Shown: piece by piece, positions 37,003-44,819 of the stretch
Layout: every line of letters begins with the position of its first letter
How positions within the stretch are numbered: position 1 is the first letter of the stretch
From: Lamellibrachia satsuma
Lineage: Eukaryota > Annelida > Polychaeta > Sabellida > Siboglinidae
Direction of reading: 5' to 3'
NCBI GenBank assembly: GCA_033239005.1
Contig: BSQZ01000060.1
Coordinates: 1,348,001 to 1,412,000, forward strand
DNA length: 64,000 nt
The notes under the pieces: generated by a model
The model's input: the letters and a program-made list of their open reading frames with translations, nothing else
Database searches by the model: none
Told to the model about the DNA's origin: nothing
Made by a program: the position numbers and the translations under genes

Positions 37003-40000
37003 GTATATATATATATAATATATATATACATATATATATATATATACATACATACATACATGTATATATATATACATACATACATGTATATACCTGGTAT
37101 ATACATTTACATTTTTCACCTCAAATATCATGTTGACATTGCATGCATAGTGGTAAGATCAATATTCATAGACAGATAATGGTCAAATTGTTGTTTAAAA
37201 CTAGTTCATTAAAACAAATTTGGACAGTCAAGATGTTGGAAAAGATAAATAATATACAGGGTGTACCATGATTTTATTACAAAAACCTTCACACCCTTAA
37301 AAACTAACCATTACATTATTTGAAGATTGCAACAGTTCAGATTCTCTGTTGATATTGTTGTTAGACATATTCTATGTTGATATTGTTGTTTGTATGTGGG
37401 CGTGTCCCTACACTGAATGAGTGACTCACACAGGAAGAGCGGAAGAAGAAGAAGGAAGAAGAGGAACAAAGAAGGAAGGAGGAACGAGCCTCTAAGATGG
37501 CAGAATTTGAGAAACTGAAGGACCCACAGAAGCGAAACTTTGTCATCTCATCGAGTCGAAGGGAAGACGCCACTGGGGTGAGTAATATCCACAGCCTCAA
37601 TGTTCGTTACACTCAATGTCATTAAAGAGTCGGAAAAAATTTGTTTCAGCAAAGAATACATTGTACCAACAATAACGCTTACTGATATTAAACAGAAATC
37701 ACAACGCTAGCATCAAAGTGCAAAAATTGGCATAGATGCTCGATTGTTTCAGAGCACGGCAAAAGATTCATAACCCTTTAGACCCCATAACGTAATGAAA
37801 TGCTCTCCGATTCCATACAGCACTCCCACAAATTCAGCAAGATGTATTTGAGCCTGGATTAGTGAAAACATTCAGCAGAAGAACAATGACCTTTAAATAT
37901 ATAATGGGTAAACCACTCTTTGGTTCCCATAAGTTAGCAAGGTAACATAAAAAGGTATGTTCTTATATAGCACAATATCCAGTCTTTGGGACTGCTCAAA
38001 GTGCTTTACACGTGTCCTGTGATTGTGGAAATATTTATTCGCCTCCTGTCACTCCGTTATGTTTTACCGTGTGTACAAAAACTACCTGACTGAAGAAATG
38101 AACACCTTATTGTTTATCATGTGAAGTCCGAGGACGAAGGTGGCTCTGGCGAGGAGAAGAAATCACGTGAGCAGCTAGAAGCTGAGAAGAAAGCGATCCT
38201 CGCCCAGCGCATTACGCCCCTCAATGTCGCCGGCTGTGATTCATCAAAGCTGACGGACAAGGCAAAGGAACTTCACGCGCTCATCATGCGTCTAGAGGGC
38301 GAGAAGTATGACCTGGAGAAACAGTTCAAGGAGCAGCAGATTGACGTGAGTCTGACGGCAGTATGACATGTGTGTGTCTGCAGTATGACGTGAGTCTGAC
38401 GGCAGTATGACGTGTGTGTCTGCAGTATGTCGTGAGTCTGACGGCAGTATGACGTGTGTGTCTGCAGTATGACGTGAGTCTGACGGCAATATGACATGTG
38501 TGTGTCTGCAGTATGATGTGAGTCTGACGGCAGTATGACGTGTGTGTCTGCAGTATGTCGTGAGTCTGACGACAGTATGACGTGTGTGTCTGCAGTATGA
38601 CGTGAGTCTGACGGCAGTATGACATATGTGTGTGTCTGCAGTATGATGTGAGTCTGACGGCAGTATGACATGTGTGTGTCTGCAGTATGACGTGAGTCTG
38701 ACGGCAGTATGACGTGTGTGTCTGCAGTATGTCGTGAGTCTGACGGCAGTATGACGTGTGTGTCTGCAGTATGACGTGAGTCTGACGGCAGTATGACATG
38801 TGTGTGTCTGCAGTATGATGTGAGTCTGACGGCAGTATGACATGTGTGTGTCTGCAGTATGACGTGAGTCTGACGACAGTATGACATGGTATGATGGCAG
38901 TATGACACGTGTGACAGCAGTATGGTTTGTGTTTGCATGCGTGTGTGCGTGCATGCATGCATCCGTGTGTGCATGTGTGTTAGTAGTATGATGTGTGTGA
39001 CAACAGTATGACGTGTGACAGCAGTATTACACACATGTGACAGCAGTATTACACACATGTGACAGCAGTATTACATGTATCTACTATCTGTACAAATTCA
39101 ACTAAGAAATCTCATTTCTTAGTTTAATTTTTAATTTGCACTGTGACAATGGTGACAATGTGCAACCTTTGACCTTCCAGATGCTGGAGCTGGCTGAACG
39201 AGCAAGATCGATCAACAAAGTAGGGTAAGTGTCTCTCTCAGTCTCCATACCCTCTGCAGGGTGGAAGGCAGGTGTAAGGTCATTGTACTGCTAACACTTA
39301 CACTTCGAGTGGGATAGTTAAATACAATTGGCTATAAGCTTTCACTTTGCTCTCTCCCTCTCTCCCTCTCCCTCTCTCTCTCTCCATCAATTTATGTACA
39401 TTTCAAATAGTGCTACGTGACTGGTATCATATATATAAGGCATCTTCTCCCAGCTGTGATGTTACTTTATTAATAAGTGACTTTCAGTGCAGCCATACTC
39501 CCTTTAGGCCTGGATAACGTTCCTTAAATATGGAAACAAACTTCATAGTTTTGTGAATCTCTACCTTGTAGTAATTTTTCTGAGGGACACACTTGACTGA
39601 CCAGAGAGAAGACTGTTCTGTTCCCACTGTCTCAAAACAGATATGCTTTGATGTTTTCAATTACTGAAGCTATTCACCAGGTAGAGTAGTCAGATGGGGG
39701 AAATAGTCACCATGTTTTGCCCAGTGTAGGCTTCACCAATTCGTGCATGGTGATTCTTAATAGCAACCAAAATGGTCAGTGGTTAGGTGGAGGTCATGGC
39801 CAAGCACTGATGTTTTGCTGTTCACAGGAAAGGTGGACTTAAGCGACTCACATTGACAGATGGGTAAGTGGGTTGAAATGCATGGTGTTTCTTTACCCCA
39901 CGCCGTATTTCAACCCCCTCAGCCCCACCCCATAGTCTTTTCATTCTGCCTTGTATGCTTCCTTGCAGCCAGTTTCCAGAACTTTGCATCCAGTGTGCAT

Positions 40001-42740
40001 GAATAGTTCTAACCACTCAGAGAAAATACTGCCTACTGACTTCTGTCGTGAAATCTTCTTGTCTAGTGTAGATCACGTGTGTTGATAACCAGAACTAAGC
40101 TGGTCAAACTTATCAACCTATCGATGCCCCTATCTATATTTATCTACAAAATGTGTTAAACGGCAAAATAAAAAATTTTTTAAAAAATGATTGCATGCTA
40201 CCACCAGTAGTGGCGGAGGTAAAAGATTTTTTTAGAAAACCACATTATACACCATGCTATGGAAAATGCATATAATGCGTTTTGCAGATAAACATCTCAT
40301 TTCCTTATTACCTATAATCTGTGTATAATACACAATGAATATGGAATAATTTTGATTTATATGCAACTTCATATTAAAGGATCCTCCTCAATTCGATTTT
40401 TTTTGCTAGTCTCATTTCTAATTAAATTTGAAAATTATCAAACCTACCCAGTATCCGCTGCAACATGCTAGCTCATTTGTGCAACTTTTGTATGTATTTT
40501 TTTGTGTGAAATCATCATTACTTAATGTTTGGTCAAACATTAATTGAAGTGAAATTGGAAATGCTGAACTTACCCTTGGTGACATTTCGTAACTTTGTCA
40601 CATGATCGGCGTGAGGATGGAAATCATATCCATGATCGGCCTTGATCCAGAAAGTGTTTACCATTTTGGATTTCTAGTCAAGTTAATTCTTTTTTGACGA
40701 TTTGAAAAAAAATATGCAGTTAAAAAAATTTACTGCGGATGTTACTTAAACTATTCACATACTATACATATATGGACATCAACGAACCAGATTCATGTCA
40801 GTTGAAGATGGAGTTTTAAGAGGTTAATACCCAACTTCCCTTGGTGTCATTTGCAACACAGTGTTGTAATTATTTTTAAATATCCCCCCCTGAATGATTC
40901 CACACATTCCTAATGATACAGGGATGACATGCATGACTGTGCTCATCTCATGGTTCACTTGGCTTTGTAATATTTTGATATTTGACAGTTGGATAAAAAG
41001 CAAAATTCTTGTCAAAATTACAACCAAAAAAATTTATAACATGTGAAAACCATATATGTTGGTAAGCCTGGTTACGCCTTTTATGGGCGTCCAGAAAAGA
41101 AAGTTAACTCTGAAGGAAAGTAGTTAACTGACACTAATGCTTTGTTCATGCATGCAGATATCCTCATTATTTCTGTGTATGTTTTATTTTATTCCAAACA
41201 AATTGTTGTGTGATGTACAACGTTTTTCAACATATATTAAACGAGCATGACATCACCAGTTTATTGATAAGCTTATAAAAAGCAGGGAAATTAAGTATTT
41301 TCATAGTTGATTTCCTGACATGAAATTCCACATGGGGTATCATGATTAATTATAACATGTCATGACAAATTGATTTGATTTAAGTGTGTCACTTTAATTG
41401 CAGACTTCACCACATGGATGATAAAATGTTGCTTTTATTGGATCACTGTTAAGGAACAAAACACATCTAACAATTCCTAACTTGTTTTCTTTCAGATCAG
41501 ACAAGATCCAGGAGCGTTTCGCAGGAGCTCCGGTGAGTGACACGTCACTGAATGTACGCTTACCCACCCAATGTGACAATGTCAATGAAAACAATGGTGG
41601 AACAGTGTAACTTTGCTTTGATGGGCCCATGAATTATAACTTGACCAAAAGAGGAGACCAAATAGAAGTGTTTAAAATGGTGAATGGTTATGAGGATGTT
41701 GACAGGAATATGTTCTTCAAACTTAAAGAAGGCAGTAGAACCAGAGGACACAAAGCAGCATTAGTTAAGGAGCAGTGTAGGTTGGACATGAGAAAGTACT
41801 CTTTCTCACAGAGGGTGATAACTGAATGGAACAAACTACCAAATGATTGTGTTAATGCTAGTAGTGTGAATATGTTTAAAAATAGAATTGACAGATATCT
41901 GATAAGGGCGGGCTACACATAGATGAGAAAATTGTTGGACTCTCGATAAGCCAATGGCTTCCTTGTCCACTTGCCATCAGGAACTTGTTGTTTGGGATGG
42001 CAACCTTGTTAGACCTTGTTAAACCAGATATGTTCGCTTGGCAGTAATCATAATGACATTTTGAAAACAACTGAAAAACTTATTTTGCCATCTCTACCTG
42101 CCTTGATAGGAACACTTCTTTCCACAAATAAGCCACATCACACGCTATTTTTTAATATTCGCTATTTATTTATTATTGAGCGTATTCAGCTACTGTTGCT
42201 CTAAATAACTGCAATTTAAAAGATGTGCAATGTTTCTATTACTGTGAACAATGTTTATATGAAAAGGCTGACTAAAGGCATTTGCAGTACGTCTTGGTGA
42301 TGTCGCCAATAAATAGATTTGTTTTATGAGGCACTTTGACCAATGTGTTTCAGGCTAAGATTACTGTATCGAGCAGATATGAGCGGACCATAGACCGGCG
42401 CAGCTTCGCAGATAAACTGGCTGTGTTTCAGAAATAATCAGGTGGCTGGAGTGACCCAGGTAATGTGGATGGCCATGTTTGATATATAATTGGTCAGTGT
42501 ATGTGACATGTCATGTGACGTCTTACTTTGCAGGCTAAGATTGTCATGTTCAGTCAGTTCGAACGGCAGAAGGATAATCGTACGTACGTCGACCGTCGTG
42601 ACATCTTCATTGGCCCCACCTATGTGCTGCCGCCAAACCGAATTAACCCAACAAAGATCCTAAAATGGTCGGAGGACGGATTGCCGATTTATGAGGAAAT
42701 GGAGGGCGCAGAGCAGGAAGAAGTGGCGCAGGAAGAGTAA
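20670..42740 (+). CDS. TnT: troponin T (joined exons, long isoform)
   Basis: Troponin T anchors the troponin complex to tropomyosin and pairs with troponin I. Reading order: MSDEEDVH start; acidic variable N-terminus (residues 9-86); Lys/Glu/Arg-rich helix (87-220) containing KRNFVI; the I-T coiled coil (about 261-307) with [10 protein letters not shown] and [11 protein letters not shown]; a basic linker ([12 protein letters not shown]); and a C-terminal DRR-type segment ending in a Glu-rich tail. This arrangement matches protostome TnT as I remember insect proteins (RNFVI; PPKINVASKFDRQTDRRNYSDRR). Partner gene troponin I lies upstream on the same strand. Confidence 0.92.
21395..21472. repeat. 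27-bp repeat carrying RFX-type palindromes
   Basis: Three copies of agaaat(a/g)ttagttgcc(a/g)tgg. The first contains GTTGCCATGGCAAC, a perfect 14-bp palindrome that is also an ideal RFX X-box. Confidence 0.85.
23087..23330. mobile_element. possible DNA-transposon fragment with G/C-run ends
   Basis: The left end is caggggcttttttccagagg and the right end ttgccccccccagacgccc. These G-run and C-run ends are roughly complementary (GGGGGGCA / TGCCCCCC), as in some short non-autonomous elements. No transposase or target duplication was identified. Confidence 0.35.
23984..23995 (+). CDS. TnT: troponin T microexon 1 (12 nt)
   Basis: Acceptor ctctctgttttcag, donor GGA|gtaagt. The 12 nt complete Ser and add Gly-Ser-Glu, leaving GA of the next Glu. 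Phase 2 in and out, so it can be skipped without a frameshift. Confidence 0.8.
23996..25606 (+). other. troponin T intron
   Basis: AT-rich intron. I see no repeat array, transposon or microexon. Confidence 0.6.
25607..25627 (+). CDS. TnT: troponin T microexon 2 (21 nt)
   Basis: Acceptor caatgtaaccag, donor AGA|gtaagt. Encodes EEEESEE in frame (first and last Glu split). Acidic, phase 2 in and out. Confidence 0.85.
25628..28229 (+). other. troponin T intron with 51-bp tandem duplication and CTCF-like motifs
   Basis: A perfect 51-bp tandem duplication (atgttgctttgtctcctgct...) spans about 25722-25823. CTCF-like cores caccaggtggcgc (27533) and caccagatggcg (27575) lie 42 bp apart. No exon recognised. 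Confidence 0.7.
28230..28253 (+). CDS. TnT: troponin T microexon 3 (24 nt)
   Basis: Of the nested AGs (aag, cag, cagcag), only cctcccaaag|GCAG gives a length divisible by three and keeps phase. It encodes (E)QQPAARV(E); the donor is TGA|gtaagt. NAGNAG-like alternatives downstream would shift frame. Confidence 0.7.
   Translation, partial: AAAGGSC
28665..28679 (+). CDS. TnT: troponin T microexon 4 (15 nt)
   Basis: Acceptor ttattttcttag, donor AGC|gtaagt. Encodes (E)RKAP(A). Basic rather than acidic. Phase 2 in and out. Confidence 0.7.
28680..30287 (+). other. troponin T intron
   Basis: Contains a CTCF-like core (caccatctggtggc, 28815-28828, minus orientation) and a loose repeat of ctgagaatt-type words at 29400-29650. 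No confirmed exon. Confidence 0.5.
30288..30308 (+). CDS. TnT: troponin T microexon 5 (21 nt)
   Basis: Acceptor gctttgccacag, donor AAA|gtgagt. Encodes (A)SEEEET(K). Its SxEE start resembles the next four microexons and may be a fifth, older relative. Confidence 0.85.
30580..30870. repeat. about 26-bp intronic minisatellite (copy family 1)
   Basis: Units of gtgaatagtgatcctttcag with tccagt/ccatgt variants. The same family recurs at 31360-31880, 32310-32800 and, degenerate, 33755-33905, always inside troponin T introns. Confidence 0.9.
31062..31091 (+). CDS. TnT: troponin T microexon 6 (30 nt)
   Basis: Acceptor gtatgctcag, donor AAA|gtaagt. Encodes (K)SDEEKEEEE(K). It lacks the six bases GAAGCC found at the start of copies 7 and 8. 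Phase 2 in and out. Confidence 0.88.
31360..31880. repeat. intronic minisatellite (copy family 2)
   Basis: About 20 imperfect units of gtgtgaatagtgatcctttc, part of the duplicated exon-intron unit. Duplicated again at 32310-32800. Confidence 0.9.
32013..32048 (+). CDS. TnT: troponin T microexon 7 (36 nt)
   Basis: Acceptor tgtgtgcccag, donor AAA|gtaagt. Encodes (K)[11 protein letters not shown](K). Identical in sequence to microexon 8, so the duplication is recent. Confidence 0.9.
32310..32800. repeat. intronic minisatellite (copy family 3)
   Basis: Duplicate of the array in the preceding intron, with a few unit losses relative to it. Confidence 0.9.
32925..32960 (+). CDS. TnT: troponin T microexon 8 (36 nt)
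   Basis: Same 36 nt as microexon 7: (K)[11 protein letters not shown](K). Acceptor tgtgtgcccag and donor AAA|gtaagt are also the same. The downstream intron diverges after about 60 bp. Confidence 0.9.
33185..33420. repeat. loose repeat of GTTGTTGCCATGG words
   Basis: Repeated gttgttcccatgg / gttgttgccatgg / gttgccatt words at 20-40 bp spacing in a troponin T intron. The 119-codon plus-strand open frame here (33185-33544) is an artefact of this repeat. Confidence 0.7.
34128..34163 (+). CDS. TnT: troponin T microexon 9 (36 nt, diverged and basic)
   Basis: Clearly a copy of microexons 7 and 8 by its flanks (gtttgctcag acceptor, gtaagttagaggtggccaca donor side) and its EAS start. It encodes (K)[11 protein letters not shown](M/I), so the acidic block has become basic. 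Length, frame and both splice sites are kept. It could be a functional charge variant or a decaying cassette. Confidence 0.65.
34164..35413 (+). other. troponin T intron
   Basis: The first 250 bp match the donor-side intron of microexon 8. The remainder shows no exon or transposon. It ends in a T-rich tract and the acceptor tgttatgacag. Confidence 0.6.
35414..35462 (+). CDS. TnT: troponin T exon: [16 protein letters not shown]
   Basis: The 49 nt enter in phase 2 and leave in phase 0, so this exon closes the phase-2 microexon series. It encodes [16 protein letters not shown]; the donor is AAG|gtaaaa. The Pro-rich step after an acidic region and before the long helix is the expected position of the start of the tropomyosin-binding region. 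Confidence 0.88.
35550..35960. repeat. repeat of CTAGCAACTGTT / GTTGCC words
   Basis: At least six copies of (c)tagcaactgtt alternate with gttgcctgtaac-type words. Each is an RFX-like half site in one orientation or the other. It fills the intron before exon 35975. Confidence 0.8.
35975..36097 (+). CDS. TnT: troponin T exon: N-terminal helix
   Basis: Acceptor gtcattaacag, donor AGT|gtaagt. The 41 codons start [20 protein letters not shown] and end EIEEMRKKS (residues 103-143). Highly charged helix, part of the tropomyosin-binding region (TnT1). Phase 0 in and out. Confidence 0.92.
36385..36634. repeat. CTGATTGGCTGCTGCA repeat running into a splice acceptor
   Basis: About six units, 50-60 bp each, contain tattatcgagcattctgattgg or ggctgctgca. 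The last unit, ctgattggctgctgcag, is the acceptor of the next troponin T exon. Each unit carries an inverted CCAAT box. Confidence 0.85.
36635..36721 (+). CDS. TnT: troponin T exon: [20 protein letters not shown]
   Basis: 29 codons, residues 144-172, ending DARRKAEE; donor GAG|gtggga. Continues the Lys/Arg/Glu-rich single helix. Phase 0 in and out. Confidence 0.92.
36868..37105. repeat. (TA)n microsatellite with TG and TACA interruptions
   Basis: About 75 bp of pure TA, then (TG)n, then more TA and tacatacata. It generates spurious open frames of Ile-Tyr repeats on both strands. Confidence 0.98.
37434..37577 (+). CDS. TnT: troponin T exon: KRNFVI region
   Basis: 48 codons, residues 173-220, start [20 protein letters not shown], contain [20 protein letters not shown] and end RREDATG. 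The KRNFVI block is a protostome TnT hallmark. Acceptor gactcacacag, donor GGG|gtgagt. Phase 0 in and out. Confidence 0.93.
37955..38015. repeat. dispersed repeat fragment (CAAAGTGCTTTACA family)
   Basis: Contains gttcttatatagcacaatat and ctgctcaaagtgctttacac. Related copies lie near 998 (weak), 54668-54800 (+) and 55580-55690 (-). This looks like a SINE-type or short interspersed repeat. Confidence 0.6.
38127..38345 (+). CDS. TnT: troponin T exon: TnI-binding coiled coil
   Basis: 73 codons, residues 221-293. Motifs seen: [43 protein letters not shown] and [13 protein letters not shown]. The last two form the coiled coil that pairs with troponin I. The acceptor catgtgaag is unusually poor (AAG, few pyrimidines next to it). 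Donor GAC|gtgagt. Phase 0 in and out. Confidence 0.93.
38341..38882 (+). repeat. 42-46-bp minisatellite seeded by the exon's own splice donor
   Basis: Thirteen copies of the exon-intron junction sequence (GAC gtgagtctgacggcagtat) start at 38346, 38390, 38432, 38474 and so on. Every unit carries a gtgtgtctgcag acceptor-like sequence, a 6-nt TATGAC/TATGAT/TATGTC word and a perfect gtgagt donor. A four-unit higher-order pattern (gac, gtc, gac, gat) is visible. Confidence 0.93.
39181..39224 (+). CDS. TnT: troponin T exon: [15 protein letters not shown]
   Basis: Acceptor gaccttccag, donor AGG|gtaagt. The 44 nt encode [14 protein letters not shown] plus GG (residues 294-308). End of the I-T coiled coil. 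Leaves in phase 2. Confidence 0.92.
39828..39863 (+). CDS. TnT: troponin T exon: basic linker [12 protein letters not shown]
   Basis: 36 nt, phase 2 in and out, acceptor ctgttcacag, donor TGG|gtaagt. It encodes (G)[11 protein letters not shown](G). Being symmetric it could be skipped in frame. Confidence 0.9.
40379..40500 (+). repeat. dispersed repeat copy in intron
   Basis: Begins ggatcctcctcaattcgat, identical over 19 bp to the inverted copy at 11081-11099. It continues with gctagctcatttgt, which also appears at about 50942. Confidence 0.5.
41496..41532 (+). CDS. TnT: troponin T last common exon: [12 protein letters not shown]
   Basis: 37 nt, phase 2 in, phase 0 out. Acceptor gttttctttcag, donor CCG|gtgagt. 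It encodes (G)[12 protein letters not shown]. Both downstream alternative exons begin GCTAAGATT (AKI) in phase 0 and so join to it equally well. Confidence 0.92.
41629..42030 (+). mobile_element. LINE C-terminal relic inside troponin T intron
   Basis: The 97-codon frame contains [20 protein letters not shown], then [20 protein letters not shown] and [16 protein letters not shown]. This is the usual end of a CR1/Jockey-type RT polyprotein. It is same-strand and same-family as 5752-6195 but less damaged. It sits in the intron between the last common exon and the alternative terminal exons. Confidence 0.8.
42354..42459 (+). CDS. TnT: troponin T alternative terminal exon A (short end)
   Basis: Acceptor caatgtgtttcag. 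The frame [20 protein letters not shown] then KLAVFQK ends at TAA 42435-42437, giving a 359-residue protein. A donor-like CCCAG|gtaatg follows at 42459/42460, so this exon can be spliced onto the next one with the rest as 3' UTR. The sequence is homologous to exon B: AKI...S..(Y/F)ER..D.R(S/T)(F/Y).D. Confidence 0.85.
42534..42740 (+). CDS. TnT: troponin T alternative terminal exon B (long end)
   Basis: Acceptor tcttactttgcag. 68 residues: [40 protein letters not shown], a [12 protein letters not shown] segment and a Glu-rich end ([12 protein letters not shown]), then TAA. Corresponds to the DRR segment and acidic C-terminal extension of protostome TnT. Confidence 0.92.
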   Translation, partial: AKIVMFSQFERQKDNRTYVDRRDIFIGPTYVLPPNRINPTKILKWSEDGLPIYEEMEGAEQEEVAQEE

Positions 42741-44100
42741 TAGGTAGAACACCATCTGTTGGGAATGTTCCACACCGACATTGCAGCCCTGGTTTTTGTT
42801 GTCGCGCCGAGAATGCAAAACTAACCGCATGTACATTGATTGCATGTCCCAAACGGATGACGGATGCTTACGGAGTGTGTTTAGTAGTTTATTTGGTTTG
42901 CTGTGCTGAAGTTTGTCATTACCCAGGATGCACCACTTACAAAGCTTCCCATGTTTACAATGTTATTTACAGTTCAGTGACTGGCATGTCATAGAAAGTA
43001 ATCATTGCACAGGAGCCTCGGCAAACATGAAACATTATCAAGCTCTCAAAATTTAAATATCAAACCCTTTTACATTTGTGAACTGTACAGAAATGTGTTT
43101 TTAATTTAATTTCATGCACAGAATTTAACATTTTCTTCCTAGTTTTAATGCTGTGCTGGACATAGAGTAAATCAAACAATAGCTGTTGGAACATCCATGA
43201 AACATACATAATCAATTCTGAAAAATGTTGTTCTAAAGGTCCAACAACAATAATTGGCAGTTTGTTTGGAATTCAATATTTAATTGTTTGGGATTTACCC
43301 AAGGTGTAAACATGTATACACCATAAGTAATTTTTTGTGCAAATATACATCAGGAGAGTTAATTATTGGTGATTCGATAGACAGATGGTTCTTTTATTAC
43401 TTTCAGTGACATGAATTTAGTGACAGTTGGTTAAGTGTCACTGACATCATTTGTGTGTAAATAGTCTAGTGATGTATGGCCTTTTGGTGCTGACACTTAG
43501 CCCTTGTTTTATTCTGTATCCATACTTTGGTCTTATTATCACATTTTGTTATCTTGTATATGGATTTAAGATAGCGTCGTTGCATGAAATGTGTAGCTAA
43601 CAAAAACGGATTTGCAATGTTTGATATTTGTCTGCATGCATGTTGCAAACATCAAAAATGACTAGAAAACAGTTGTATTCAGTTACTGCATAGGTGCCAA
43701 GTTCTAGAGAATTTATTTCTGGGAAGTTATCTGACCACCTAGTTTGTTTACTGTAGTGATGACAAATGTGATTTCCTTAAAAAGTAGTGTGTGAGTTTAA
43801 GTAGAAATTACTACTTAAACTCACGCACTATTATTATTTCCGGTAACTGATCAAAATCCAGCAAATTTAGATTCCAGAATCCAAGAAATTATGCAAAATT
43901 ATAGGAAAGTCCAAGAAATTCCAGGAGACTTGGCAACTAAGCATGTGGCACATTGAGTGAGCTTCAATATCTGCCACCAGGTGGCGTTATTGTAGTTAGC
44001 AGACTGGCCATAAGATGGCACTACAGTAGTATTTTTGTCGGTTTGTGTTGTATTAACAAATGGTTAATAAATGTGTTACCTTTGTTTGTGTTATTATTTC
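42741..44100 (+). other. troponin T 3' UTR (presumptive)
   Basis: No coding signal. AATAAA at 44066-44071 is the first clear poly(A) hexamer after the stop; another is at 44198-44203. It contains a strong hairpin at 43785-43830 and a CTCF-like core at 43973. Confidence 0.55.
43785..43830 (+). other. 20-bp stem, 6-nt loop hairpin in 3' UTR
   Basis: Arm 1 (tagtgtgtgagtttaagtag) and arm 2 (ctacttaaactcacgcacta) pair at 19 of 20 positions around the loop aaatta. A stable RNA stem is expected if transcribed. Confidence 0.9.
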
Positions 44101-44252
44101 AAGAACGTGATTTTGCATGAAGTAACTTAGCATTATGCCTGCACGCTGAACCTTGGGTGTAAACTTTTGACATTGTTTCTCATAACAAAATGTGTTTAAT
44201 AAATATGGCAGCCATAATGAAAAATATATGTTTACACAAAAGGAGTAATATT

Positions 44253-44379
44253 GATATGGAGTTAATTGACATAATTTGTCAAAAAAAGACCATTTTAAAA
44301 CAGTTGTGTGTGTGTATATATATATATGTATATATATATACAAAAAAAATTTTTGGGGGACAAATTATGTTAATTAACT

Positions 44380-44386
<7 letters not shown>
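44253..44386. repeat. 28-bp inverted repeat around TG/TA microsatellite
   Basis: Arms 44253-44280 and 44359-44386 (gacaaattatgttaattaac side) pair at 26 of 28 positions. The 78-bp spacer is largely (TG)n and (TA)n. Could be a small MITE or a hairpin. Confidence 0.88.
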
Positions 44387-44426
<40 letters not shown>

Positions 44427-44510
44427 TATACACATATATATACATACATAAATATACACACATATATATATATATATACATATATATACATATATATATA
44501 TATATAATTC
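44387..44510. repeat. (TA)n / TATACA microsatellite
   Basis: Continuous TA dinucleotides with tacaca interruptions follow the second arm of the inverted repeat. Confidence 0.97.
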
Positions 44511-44819
44511 CAGCGAGCAATATATACATGTTAATTTAGCTGTTCTTCTTAATGAATTTGTCTGTACGGTTACATGCAATTATTTACCCTATAATTTTAT
44601 ACTTACTCTGTGTTTTTTATCATTGTACATAAACATTGTACATAAACATTGTGCATAAACGTTGTGCATAAACGCATGTGTTTGTAAGAGTTGCAAGTGA
44701 TTCTGTGATATTAAGTAACCTGTACATGACAATCTGTTTACGATATCACATGACCATTTTTTACATTTTTCTAATGAAGGGTTGTGATTGCAGGTGGCAA
44801 GACTCGACAACCAAAATGG

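Larger units (their letters stand above)
20629..44090 (+). other. TnT: troponin T gene, coding exons to presumptive 3' end
   Basis: Gene-level entry. The start exon, nine microexons, eight constant exons and two alternative terminal exons all lie on the + strand, all with GT-AG junctions and consistent phases. Joining every exon with the long end gives 1,203 nt, or 400 residues plus stop; the short end gives 359 residues. AATAAA at 44066-44071 or 44198-44203 would end the transcript. Introns carry repeats derived from their own splice-site regions. Confidence 0.85.

Noticed and set aside
36776..37179. Ile-Tyr repeat frames on both strands
   Set aside because: Produced by the (TA)n microsatellite.
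38273..39058. Minus-strand frames of 210-261 codons rich in HTAVRLTS and ILQTHT
   Set aside because: Shadows of the 42-46-bp minisatellite derived from the troponin T donor site.
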